Shown: in pieces, positions 25,785-35,600 of the stretch | How positions within the stretch are numbered: the first letter of the stretch is position 1 | Layout of the letters: the number at the start of each line of letters is the position of its first letter | Source: Bacillus cereus | GTDB taxonomy: Bacteria; Bacillota; Bacilli; Bacillales; Bacillaceae_G | Reading direction: 5' to 3' | DNA: 64,000 nt | Assembly: GCF_025917685.1 (NCBI RefSeq) | Contig: NZ_CP089518.1 | Location: forward strand, 3,287,001 to 3,351,000 | Translations under genes and position numbers: made by a program | Notes under the pieces: model-generated | Database searches by the model: none | What the model was told of the DNA's origin: nothing | Seen by the model: the letters and a program-made list of their open reading frames with translations, nothing else

Positions 25785-25946
25785 TTACTCTTCTATTTTA
25801 ATCGTTAATACCCCACGGTTTAAAGATATGTTAAGTTTTTTCCACTTCTTCTTCTTTGCTATAAGAGGAAGTGTAATTACTGCTAAAAGTAACGTGAATA
25901 TTACACCAAAAACTAAAACGGTTAAAATATTAAAGATTGCTTCCAT
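25785..25946 (-). CDS. Small single-pass membrane protein, 53 residues
   Basis: Found by hand on the minus strand from ATG 25946. One hydrophobic helix spans residues about 4-30 (FNILTVLVFGVIFTLLLAVI), followed by KKKKWKK and a short cytoplasmic tail ending LTIKIEE. The lysine cluster predicts an inside C-terminus. No family is recognised. The ribosome site is weak. It probably forms an operon with 25406-25753. Confidence 0.5.
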   Translation of the reverse strand: MEAIFNILTVLVFGVIFTLLLAVITLPLIAKKKKWKKLNISLNRGVLTIKIEE

Positions 25947-26140
25947 TTAACTGTCCACTCTTTCATTTCTATGAGTTCTTATTTTATTAATACATTTTAC
26001 AATTCTTACTACGCCTTTATTTTCAAAGCAATTATAATGGCTCAATTATAACAACAAATTAATTTCTATTTAATATGAAGACTTTATCCACCGTCAAAGC
26101 GATAAAATTAAATTTATGTAGTTAGAAATGGAGGAGAATC

Positions 26141-26986
26141 TCATTTAACCTCTGTATTCTCCTCCATCTCAGCCAAATACCTAAGTTGCCGCTCTGCCTT
26201 TCTCACTGCAGTAGGAAAGTGTTTTTTTAGAAGTTCTACTGCAGATTCACTTATATAATATCTTTCCATTATACTTTCCCACGTGTCACTACTTTCAAAT
26301 GCACTCCATACAAAAGGACGCTCTGCACTTTTTTTCATTTCTTTAAATACCCATTTTCGCATCTTTTTTTTCGCTTTTTCTGTTAGTTTTCCGTTCTTTA
26401 CAAGTTCAAGCTCACCATGTCTCTTGTATCGCTTATTAATATCTCTCTCACTATATGCTTTAAGAAATATATTCGCTGTATTCTCAGCATCTGCGAAAGC
26501 ACGATGTTGCCTACCTTCCCACGTTAAATCAAGCTGCTCCACTGCAAATTGTAAACTTGGTGTATGCTCAAATAATTCTTCATACGCTTGGAAAACAAAT
26601 TTTTGCACATCAAATCTGCTCTCTTTTTCCATGCATGGGCATTCTACACCATGTAATGTACAATCGTGAGATAGAAAACGATAATCTTCTTTTCCCCATG
26701 AAATAAATATAGAATCTTCTCCGATAAACTTAATAAATTTCTCTATAATTTGAGGGAACTTCTCTACACCAATTAAATCTTGCTTTGTAATTCCAGTTAA
26801 TTTTGTTGTATGACGAGTTAATGAGGCACTTGGTTTTACTAACTCTGAAAATTCTCCAATAATCTTCATCGTACTCGCATCTATTTTTACAGCTCCAATA
26901 TCAACTATTTCTGACGGATCTTCCGATTTATAAGGCCTAAAATTCCTTTCAATATCAAACACAATGAAATGTGTAGCGTTTTTCAA
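26141..26986 (-). CDS. DEDDh 3'-5' exonuclease (KapD/ERI-1-like)
   Basis: A 281-residue protein. The exonuclease domain (about 5-185) starts FIVFDIERNFRP (Asp and Glu of motif I). It has LTGITKQDLIG, the second Asp in the ISWGKEDYRFL region, and HRAFADAENTANIF as motif III with the catalytic His and Asp. This is the ERI-1/KapD-like branch. KapD of B. subtilis inhibits the KinA sporulation pathway, but this protein is longer, with an extra charged C-terminal region (about 190-281). The start is TTG 26986 after AGAGGT. Monocistronic. Confidence 0.85.
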   Translation of the reverse strand: MKNATHFIVFDIERNFRPYKSEDPSEIVDIGAVKIDASTMKIIGEFSELVKPSASLTRHTTKLTGITKQDLIGVEKFPQIIEKFIKFIGEDSIFISWGKEDYRFLSHDCTLHGVECPCMEKESRFDVQKFVFQAYEELFEHTPSLQFAVEQLDLTWEGRQHRAFADAENTANIFLKAYSERDINKRYKRHGELELVKNGKLTEKAKKKMRKWVFKEMKKSAERPFVWSAFESSDTWESIMERYYISESAVELLKKHFPTAVRKAERQLRYLAEMEENTEVK

Positions 26987-27137
26987 TTTATTTACCTCTT
27001 TCTAAATTCCTTTTCACGCAAATACTTTATTTTCAGTATTTATTTATTAATGCACTTTATGCATGAAATACCTCGTGTAAAAAAACAAAAATTCAGTCTT
27101 ATTATCATATGTACATTGGAGGATATTCAATAAGAAC

Positions 27138-27172
27138 GCAAAAAAAAGAAGGGCAAGCCCTTCTTTTTTTCA
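27138..27172. terminator. Terminator after the cold shock gene
   Basis: AAAAAAAGAAGGGC and GCCCTTCTTTTTTT form a near-perfect stem with an AA loop. Confidence 0.9.
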
Positions 27173-27175
27173 TAA

Positions 27176-27376
27176 TTACTTCTTGTTTACGTTTGTAGCT
27201 TGAGGTCCACGGTTACCTTGTTCTACTTCGAAAGTAACTTCTTGACCTTCTTCTAAAGATTTGAAGCCGTCGCCTTGGATAGCTGAGAAATGAACGAATA
27301 CGTCTTCTCCGCCTTCAACTTCGATGAAACCGAAACCTTTTTCTGCGTTAAACCATTTTACTTTACCGTTTTGCAT
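27176..27376 (-). CDS. Cold shock protein (CspA family)
   Basis: A 66-residue single CSD/OB-fold RNA chaperone with both RNA-binding motifs, [10 protein letters not shown] (RNP1) and VFVHFSAI (RNP2), and the usual [10 protein letters not shown] tail. It binds single-stranded RNA and relieves secondary structure. GTAGGAGG precedes the ATG. The transcript probably has a long structured leader of roughly 170 nt, as is usual for csp genes. Confidence 0.96.
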   Translation of the reverse strand: MQNGKVKWFNAEKGFGFIEVEGGEDVFVHFSAIQGDGFKSLEEGQEVTFEVEQGNRGPQATNVNKK

Positions 27377-27560
27377 TTAAAAAATCCTCCTACAATGTAC
27401 CTATATGTACATATTCATTTTCAACCACTTTACAATAATACGTCATAAATTAAAAAACTGCAACCCCCGAAGGAGATTTAACATTGCTACCCCCTTGGAA
27501 GTTACAGCTCATTTAAATCTCTATATTATTAAAAGTAAAATGGTTTAAAGTAACTATATC
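27377..27560 (-). promoter_or_regulatory. Long structured 5' leader of the cold shock gene
   Basis: On the minus strand a TATAGT -10-like hexamer lies near 27553-27558, with TTTACT about 18 bp upstream. The leader contains two similar G-rich blocks (AAGGGGGTAGC and TTCGGGGGTTGC), a CTCC-TTCG-GGGG hairpin with a UUCG loop, and a T6 run. It may act in temperature-dependent folding or attenuation. Confidence 0.4.
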
Positions 27561-27594
27561 ATATCAATATAATAAAAGTAAAGTTTTTTTTAAG

Positions 27595-28494
27595 CTATAC
27601 AGCTTTTTTCTTCCATTGCATCGTTTTTAATTCACCTGATCCAGCTACAACATAGTCTTCTTTTTCATTCACAATGCGCCAACCATGCCCTTTAACCGAA
27701 TCACATACTGTAACAATTCCTTCTTCAAGAAGCACACGGCAAACAGTGCTAATTCCCGCCTTATTTTGCGTTGACGTTGTATATAACACATGTTGATCTA
27801 CACTTAAATCTAAATAGCTACTCGCTTTTTGTTCACTTTGACATGTATGCCAACATATTTTTTCATTCTCAATACTCTCATCTATTTTACAAAAAGAAAT
27901 ATTCCCATTAATTCCCCTGCACGATCCACTTGCCGCTACTAAATAGGAATTATGTATAGTCAACGCAGAAATCATCTGGTTCATCGCTATTTTAATCCTT
28001 TTTAATTTACGTGTCTCTAAATCAAAAAGCCAAACACCACCATATTTAGTATGTATTTTCGTACCGATAAATAAGTAATGTTTATATAAAAATAATGATC
28101 GAATAGATGGTGCCTCGCTATCGTAATTAAGAAATGGCTGAATAGTCTCCCATGTGGAACCAAAATTATTAGAATGATACAGTGTTTTATCTCCATGAGC
28201 AATTACTGTTCCATTTTCATTACTACATACATTCCAGCTCGTTGCTTTCGTTGGAAAGCGCTGGATCGTCCACGTTTCTCCACCATTCATACTACGAATA
28301 AAAACTCCTTCGTCTCCTACTCCGTAAACTACGTTATCTTCACTATGTAAATCTCGAATTCGTTTTTGGAATCCAGTTAAAATCTGTTTCCATTCTCCAT
28401 TTTTTTCAATGAATAAACCATTATATGTAGTAGCTAACAAAAGCTTTCCATCTCTTAACTTTGTAATAGCGGTTGCACTGAACTCTGTTTCCAC
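27595..28494 (-). CDS. BNR/sialidase-like beta-propeller protein
   Basis: A 299-residue protein without a signal peptide or membrane segment. It contains repeated propeller-blade motifs of the BNR/YCF48 type, with Asp-box-like SxNGGETWT (SMNGGETWTIQRF) and SNNFGSTWETI, plus KYGGVWLFDLETRKLKR. Function unknown. I chose GTG 28494 because GGGAG lies 7 bases upstream; the frame extends to 28557, but that would overlap the flavodoxin gene. It follows the flavodoxin closely (16 bp after its stop) and so is probably under the same Fur control. Confidence 0.7.
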   Translation of the reverse strand: METEFSATAITKLRDGKLLLATTYNGLFIEKNGEWKQILTGFQKRIRDLHSEDNVVYGVGDEGVFIRSMNGGETWTIQRFPTKATSWNVCSNENGTVIAHGDKTLYHSNNFGSTWETIQPFLNYDSEAPSIRSLFLYKHYLFIGTKIHTKYGGVWLFDLETRKLKRIKIAMNQMISALTIHNSYLVAASGSCRGINGNISFCKIDESIENEKICWHTCQSEQKASSYLDLSVDQHVLYTTSTQNKAGISTVCRVLLEEGIVTVCDSVKGHGWRIVNEKEDYVVAGSGELKTMQWKKKAV

Positions 28495-28510
28495 GTTGAC
28501 ACTCCCATTC

Positions 28511-28954
28511 TTAGAACTTCTCGGCAAAAGCAATTGCAAAATCACTGCATTTTTCAACGTCTTCTTTATCTTCTGGAGCTAATTCAATTTTCAATCCTTC
28601 TTGTACGAGTTCTGCCCCGCATTTTACAAGACGTTCTTCAAATATCGTTACCGCTTCACAAAACAGTTCATACGCCGTATCACCTGATCCAAAAACAGCC
28701 ACTTTTTTACCCGTTAAATCTATATTTTCTAACTCATCATGGAAATCTTCCGCTTCAAATGGTAATTCACCATCACCCCACGTATAAGATCCTAAAATGA
28801 TTCCATCATAAGCTAATAATTCTTCAGCATCCATACCTTCCATCTCTTGTAATACTACTTCATGATCAAAGGCATCTAAACTTACTTTAATTAAATCAGC
28901 AATACTCTCCGTATTCCCTGACATACTTGCATACGCTATTAAAATTTTCGCCAC
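28511..28954 (-). CDS. Flavodoxin
   Basis: A 147-residue short-chain flavodoxin with the FMN phosphate loop YASMSGNTESIADLI at residues 7-20, the isoalloxazine-flanking GSYTWGDGELP and FGSGDTAYELFCEA. It is an electron carrier that replaces ferredoxin under iron limitation, similar to YkuN/YkuP of B. subtilis. A Fur-box-like inverted repeat lies just upstream, which fits iron repression. It is followed by the BNR-like gene in the same direction. Confidence 0.95.
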   Translation of the reverse strand: MAKILIAYASMSGNTESIADLIKVSLDAFDHEVVLQEMEGMDAEELLAYDGIILGSYTWGDGELPFEAEDFHDELENIDLTGKKVAVFGSGDTAYELFCEAVTIFEERLVKCGAELVQEGLKIELAPEDKEDVEKCSDFAIAFAEKF

Positions 28955-28978
28955 CTTGGCATCCCCCTCTTACAATAA

Positions 28979-29016
28979 TTGATTCTCATTCTCATTATAT
29001 TAATAATGAGAATCAA
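28979..29016. promoter_or_regulatory. Fur-type operator upstream of flavodoxin
   Basis: TTGATTCTCATT (28979-28990) and AATGAGAATCAA (29005-29016) form a perfect 12-bp inverted repeat. An inner CTCATTA/TAATGAG pair lies within it. This matches overlapping Fur-box heptamers (TGATAAT-like, ATTCTCATT). The rest of 29017-29269 is AT-rich with no gene I can support. Confidence 0.75.
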
Positions 29017-29269
29017 TTTCAATTATTATTTTCATCCGATTTATATCCTTTTCATTTATGTTAAAAGAAATCGTACATATGACTATTACTTTTTCATTTT
29101 GAGTATTAACATTCATATTCGTCTATTGCCAAATCTAGTTTCTCAACTTATTGTATATACATCCTTTCACATTTAATATGTTGCATATATAATGCGAAAG
29201 GCCATTTACACATTTCATTTTTTTCAGGTAACAAACAATTTCGATTTTACAAAAAGAGGAGTCTTTATA

Positions 29270-30434
<1,165 letters not shown>

Positions 30435-31055
30435 TTACTTTTTAAAAATACCAAATGGTTTTCCAACTGGTAATACAACTTTTCCGAAGTGTGTATTTAA
30501 CACGGCTGCTGCTGAACCATAGAAAGATAATAATGAAATACATAGTTCAGAATACGCTGCTAAATTATGCATTGCGTGCGGCATAACACCTAAAGTACTT
30601 AATGAAAGACCGATAAATAAGAAATCAATAAGGACGAAAATCATAAATAATACTTTATGTGTTTCCATTGCACCAATTGTCATAAAGATCGTGAAAATCA
30701 AGTATCCGATAAAGGCTACACCAAGCTGTTTTGAATCTGCAGTTTGGGCTAATTTTTCGCCAAATACTCCAAGTTGAATTAACCAAGTCATTCCAACACC
30801 TAACCAAAATAGGCCGTACGCACCAAATGCTGTTGTACCGAACGTATTGTTGTGCTTTGCATCGTGAATGCATGCAAAGATTTGTGCAAATCCTCCTAAA
30901 AAGATTGCCCATGGTAATACAAGTGAAACGCCATCTGTTAAGCCTAACTTTTGAGACGATGCTACAAGTGTTACCATCGCTAATCCAAATAGACCTATTC
31001 CAGATGGATCTGCTGTTGTCATTTTCACATGATGTGTAGTAGTTTGATTGCTCAT
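30435..31055 (-). CDS. GPR1/FUN34/YaaH (AceTr) family acetate transporter
   Basis: A 206-residue protein with six transmembrane segments. The family start motif is degenerate: ADPSGIGLFGLAMVTLVASS in place of the usual NPAPLGL. It also has GGFAQIFACIHDAKHNNTFG, TTAFGAYGLFWLGVGMTW and the C-terminal GKPFG. The family moves acetate or succinate, or exports ammonium in fungi. GGAGG precedes the ATG. Monocistronic. Confidence 0.9.
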   Translation of the reverse strand: MSNQTTTHHVKMTTADPSGIGLFGLAMVTLVASSQKLGLTDGVSLVLPWAIFLGGFAQIFACIHDAKHNNTFGTTAFGAYGLFWLGVGMTWLIQLGVFGEKLAQTADSKQLGVAFIGYLIFTIFMTIGAMETHKVLFMIFVLIDFLFIGLSLSTLGVMPHAMHNLAAYSELCISLLSFYGSAAAVLNTHFGKVVLPVGKPFGIFKK

Positions 31056-31141
31056 ATAAACCTCCTGATTATAAACATACTCGAATACAATACTTAAATC
31101 AGAAGGCTATGTCAATGGTTTTTTTTGTATGTTGTCAGACC

Positions 31142-31537
31142 TTATCTTATATAATAATCGAAGATACTTCCAACCACTTCATAAGGTTTTATATTTACAT
31201 TTTCCAATTCATTTACCGGCATCCATAAAGGAATATAGCTGCCTCTATCTTTCCGTTTGAATTCCTCACCTTTACCACTTCCAAAAATTCCATCTATAAT
31301 ATGGGCATCATAATAATACTCGGTACCGTTATACTCCACCGTTGCAATAAGGTGCCCCATTTGTATATGTACCCCTAATTCTTCGTAAACCTCTCGCTTC
31401 GTTGCTTCTTCAGGTGTTTCTCCTTATTCAATTCCCCCACCTGGAAAAACAAAATATACCTCACCTTCTCGAACACGTTTTATAAGAGCGATTTTACCAT
31501 CCTGTATAATTATGGCTGCACCGCGATTTCTTCTCAC
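31142..31537 (-). pseudogene. Nudix hydrolase gene interrupted by one in-frame TAA
   Basis: Reading from GTG 31537 (GAGGT ribosome site; GTGA overlap with the ASCH gene stop) the frame gives [20 protein letters not shown], then VYFVFPGGGIE, a TAA at 31424-31426, then GETPEEATKREVYEELGV and on to 31142. The single stop lies inside the Nudix box GX5EX7REUXEEXGU, where a Glu codon (GAA to TAA) would normally sit. The rest of the 131-residue protein is intact, including the tail ending SIFDYYIR. Restart at ATG 31360 would lack the catalytic box. The sequence was probably functional until recently. Confidence 0.85.
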
Positions 31538-31875
31538 TTTATTACCTCAACACCAATCGCAACTGTTCCCCATTCTTTTTCTTGTTCTTTCGTATATATT
31601 TCGTATGTACTTTCTAACATTTCTTTTATACTAAGTTCTTCACAATCAAATAATTTTTTATCAATTTGTTCGTACATTGCTTTAAAGCTTTCGTATCGTT
31701 TTATCTCCGTTACTTTTACAGCCATCGTTTCTGCTGTCGTAAGGTTCGTAAATACAATTTCATCGTCTTGTTTTATAAGTTGACGTTTTTTATCGTATAA
31801 GCGTACTTCATATACTTTTTTTCCTGATTGAATTGACTGAAAAGGTTTATTATATAATCCCATTTCGTATCTCAT
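31534..31875 (-). CDS. ASCH-domain protein
   Basis: A 113-residue protein starting [20 protein letters not shown]. The ASCH/PUA-like fold signature [23 protein letters not shown] has the typical GxKxxExR pattern, with VFTN and [12 protein letters not shown] after it. These domains bind RNA or nucleotides. Some short members deaminate N4-acetylcytidine. ATG 31875 is 8 bases after AAGGGAG. The stop overlaps the start of the Nudix pseudogene (GTGA), so the two formed a coupled pair, possibly in nucleotide clean-up. Confidence 0.85.
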   Translation of the reverse strand: MRYEMGLYNKPFQSIQSGKKVYEVRLYDKKRQLIKQDDEIVFTNLTTAETMAVKVTEIKRYESFKAMYEQIDKKLFDCEELSIKEMLESTYEIYTKEQEKEWGTVAIGVEVIK

Positions 31876-32014
31876 ACATTCCACTCCCTTTTATTCATCT
31901 TGCCTACTAACATTTTTGCACATTACTATTTCATACAACATAGTTCGCCTTACTTCACCTTGCATACAATGTTCCATATCCATTACTTTCTTTAGAGAGG
32001 ATGCTAAAATTGGT

Positions 32015-32572
32015 ATGTTATATTTAAATCAAAAACCTGAATATAATAAATATGATATCGGTGATTATACTTACAGTAAAGTAGGCCCTATTATTTTTTC
32101 TTGGAATGATGAAACAAAATTAAAAATAGGTAAGTTTTGTTCATTAGGAGAAGAAGTCGTTTTCGTACTTGGCGGTGAACATCGTGCTGATTGGATAACA
32201 ACTTATCCATTTAATGTCCTCTTCGAAGAAGGAGCACACATTACTGGTCATCCTTCTTCAAAAGGTGATATCGTAGTCGGCAATGATGTATGGATTGGTT
32301 ATCAATCCTGCATTTTATCTGGTGTTACAATTGGTAACGGGGCCATTATCGGGGCCAAGAGTGTTGTTACAAAAGACGTACCTCCATATGCAATCGTCGC
32401 TGGTAATCCTGCCAAACTAGTTCGATATCGTTTCCCGCAAGAAATCATTGAAAAACTAGAAAACCTTGCATGGTGGGACTGGGACATTTCCGTTATAAAA
32501 GGAGCTATTCCATTTCTACTCTCCAACAAAGTCAACGAATTTTTCACTTCTCCCGAAGAAGAAGCTACTTGA
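32015..32572 (+). CDS. CatB/Vat-like hexapeptide-repeat acetyltransferase
   Basis: A 185-residue left-handed beta-helix acetyltransferase. [20 protein letters not shown] precedes the repeats [20 protein letters not shown] (catalytic His region) and [40 protein letters not shown] follows, then [20 protein letters not shown]. This is the xenobiotic acetyltransferase group that includes chloramphenicol CatB and streptogramin Vat enzymes. Actual drug resistance cannot be inferred. ATG 32015 is likely, although its GAGAGG site is far (14 bases); the frame opens further upstream. Confidence 0.85.
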   Translation: MLYLNQKPEYNKYDIGDYTYSKVGPIIFSWNDETKLKIGKFCSLGEEVVFVLGGEHRADWITTYPFNVLFEEGAHITGHPSSKGDIVVGNDVWIGYQSCILSGVTIGNGAIIGAKSVVTKDVPPYAIVAGNPAKLVRYRFPQEIIEKLENLAWWDWDISVIKGAIPFLLSNKVNEFFTSPEEEAT

Positions 32573-32577
32573 TCTAA

Positions 32578-32616
32578 ACAAAAAGAGCATCCTATTCTTT
32601 CAGGATGCTCTTTTTG
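32578..32616. terminator. Bidirectional terminator
   Basis: AAAAAGAGCATCCT pairs with AGGATGCTCTTTTT around an 8-nt loop, between convergent genes. Confidence 0.92.
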
Positions 32617-32619
32617 TGT

Positions 32620-35600
32620 TTATTTTTTATTTATTCGCAACTGATTACACGGAGAACAGTGAAATGGAATTTTGTCTAAACAATTAAAGTTTGTTTCACA
32701 AATTTGTTCTATCGTTGGAACAAATGGAATGACAACTATGTTACTATCTATTATTTGTGTAACAGGTGGCAATACTGTGCCTACTTGATGTTCGAAGCGA
32801 ATACTCGCTTGATTAATATAATTCCCTGAACCACTTGGTGCACTCTGAACTGTTACTTGGAACAAAACTGTCCGTGCTTCACCTGGATTTAAACTTCCTA
32901 TAAGAAACCCTGATACTGGGCTTACATTTGGCACTGGCGTATTATCAACAGTTACACTTCCAGGAACAAATCGAAAACTACTATCTAACATATCTTGAAA
33001 ACGAATATTTTGTATCGCTGTATCCCCCGTATTCGTAATAACTGTCGTAAACGTAATAACATCGCCTATTGTTGCTGATTGAAGATCTGCCGTTTTTACG
33101 ACTGTTGTTGAAACATTTTGAGGAATAAACGGGATAACGACTGTATTACTATCGCCTTCAACTACTACTGGCGGCTCATTAGGATTTACAGTTGCAAGCC
33201 CATTCGCTGTAGATGTATTTGTAACTAAATTATTTATTTGCCCTCCTGTTATTACAACTTGGAAATTAATAATTGCTGCATCATTCGGCTGAAAATCACC
33301 TAGCGGGATACCAATATTTGGATTAGCAAATGGAAGAGGTACATCATTCACTGTTACCGTTCCATTTATAAATAACGTATTAGGATCAATAATATCTGTT
33401 AAAATAATATTCGTCACAGGAACTGTACTATCATTTATAACTGCAATTCCATACGTAATAACATCTCCTACCATCGCTACTTCAAAGTTTGCTCCTTTTG
33501 CAACAAATAAGATTGCGGTGTTTATCGTTACAATAACTGTATTACTCATGTCCATCACTGTAATTGGCGGCTCTCCTGGTACTAAAATATATTCTGCTAA
33601 TGCCCCAGCAACGTTCACTACTGTACCACCATCTGGAAAACTTGTAATCGTAGCGTCATATGTTACAATCACCGTTTCACCGACTGGAATATCTGGTATC
33701 GTAAATCCAATCTGTGGATTTAACCCTGGCTGTGGTACTCCATTTATCGTTACACTATTTGGGACAAAATCAGCTTCCTGAGATAACACGTCTATAAATT
33801 GAACATTCATCGCATCAGCCGTACCAGTATTTAATATACGAACAGTATACGTTACCGTTTCTCCTACTCCAACAATTGGATGATCTACTTCTTTTAGCAT
33901 ATCTAAACTACCTCTATTTACTGGAGTTACTGTCGTATTACTTGGACTCGTAATTGTAAACGGTGGTTCTCCTGGAATAAGTTCAAAACTACCCGTTACA
34001 CTCGCCGAATTCATAATGCTATTAGAAGGCGGGATTGAGATTACAGTTACTTCAAACGTTATGAGTACACTACCTCCTACTGGGAGATCCGGTAATGAAA
34101 AGCCTACAAAAGGATCTAAACCTACTTGCGGAATCCCATTTATCTGTACACTCCCTGGAACGAATTCTAAACTAGGTGATGGAACGTCAATAAATTGCAC
34201 ATTTGTCGCTGTTACCGTTCCTGTATTTGTAACTTGCACACTATACGTTAACGTATCTCCTAATCGTGTCGCCTGTTTGTTGACAGTTTTTATAACATTG
34301 AATCGCCCTCTATTTACCCTTGTTATTGTCGTATTACTCGGCTCTGTTACTACAACTGGTGGTTCTCCTGGTACTAAAGTAAAACTTCCTGTTATATTTG
34401 CAACATTCGTTATCGTTCCTGAAGATGGGATATTTGTCACTGTCGCTTGGAACGTCACTATATTCGTATTGCCAACAAGTATATCGCCAATTCCAAACCC
34501 AGTAATCGGATTCAAACCAGGTTGCGGAGTTCCATTTACCGTTACACTATTTGGGACAAATGACGCTCCTGCTGAAATCGTATCAATAAACTGAACATTG
34601 TTAGCTGTTACTGTTCCCGTATTCGTTATTTGCACTGTATACGTTAATACATCGCCAACGAGAGTCGCAGCCCTGTTCACCTGTTTTATAACATTAAATC
34701 GTCCTCTATTTACAGTTGTGAGTGTTGTATTGCTTGGTTGGTTTACTATAACTGGTGGTTCTCCTGGTACTAATATAAAGCTTCCAGTCACATTTGCCGT
34801 ATTGGCAATCGTTCCGTTTGATGGAACACTGGCAACTGTTACTTGGAATGTGACTTCTACACTTTCCCCTGGATTTATATCTGGAAGCGAGAATCCATTA
34901 TTAGGATTGAATCCAGGTTGTAACACACTGTCTATCGTTACACTGTTCGGTACGAATGTTATAGAGGAAGGTAATACATCACTATATTGAACATTCGTCG
35001 CTGTCACTGTTCCCGTATTTTGAACTACTGTTGTATATGTGATTGTATCTCCTACTGCAACAACCGGCTGACTTACTGATTTTAAAACATTCAAACCAGA
35101 TTCATTTATTTTCGTTAATGTCGTGTTACTTGTCGTTGTTTCAGTAATAGGCGGCTCTGTTTCACTTACAGCAAATGTAGCCGTAACATCCACAAAATTA
35201 ACAACTGTTCCACCTTGAGGTATGCTCGTTACCATCTCTTGATATGTGACAAGTACAAAATCACCTACAGGTATATCTGGAACTGTAAAGCCTATGAACG
35301 GATCGAATCCAGGTTCTGGTATTCCGTTTATACTCACACTTCCTGGAACAAATGCTACACCACTCGTACTAGAATCAAGAAATTGAACATTCGTTGCCGG
35401 CACTGTTCCAAAGTTAAAAATTAGTACATCGTAGGTTAATATTTCCCCAACCGTTGCTGATCCTTTATCTACTAGTTTTAACGGAAAAATAGACGCTATA
35501 TTAATCGTCGTAACGACTAAATTCGTTAATATCGTTTGCGTAATAGGTGGTTCCTGCGGATTTGGTTGTGAAGTAAATGTAACGTCAGCATCGTTTAGTA

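Noticed and set aside
28979..29176. 65-codon plus-strand frame after the Fur box
   Set aside because: AT-rich Ile/Tyr/Phe translation starting inside the operator; no ribosome site.
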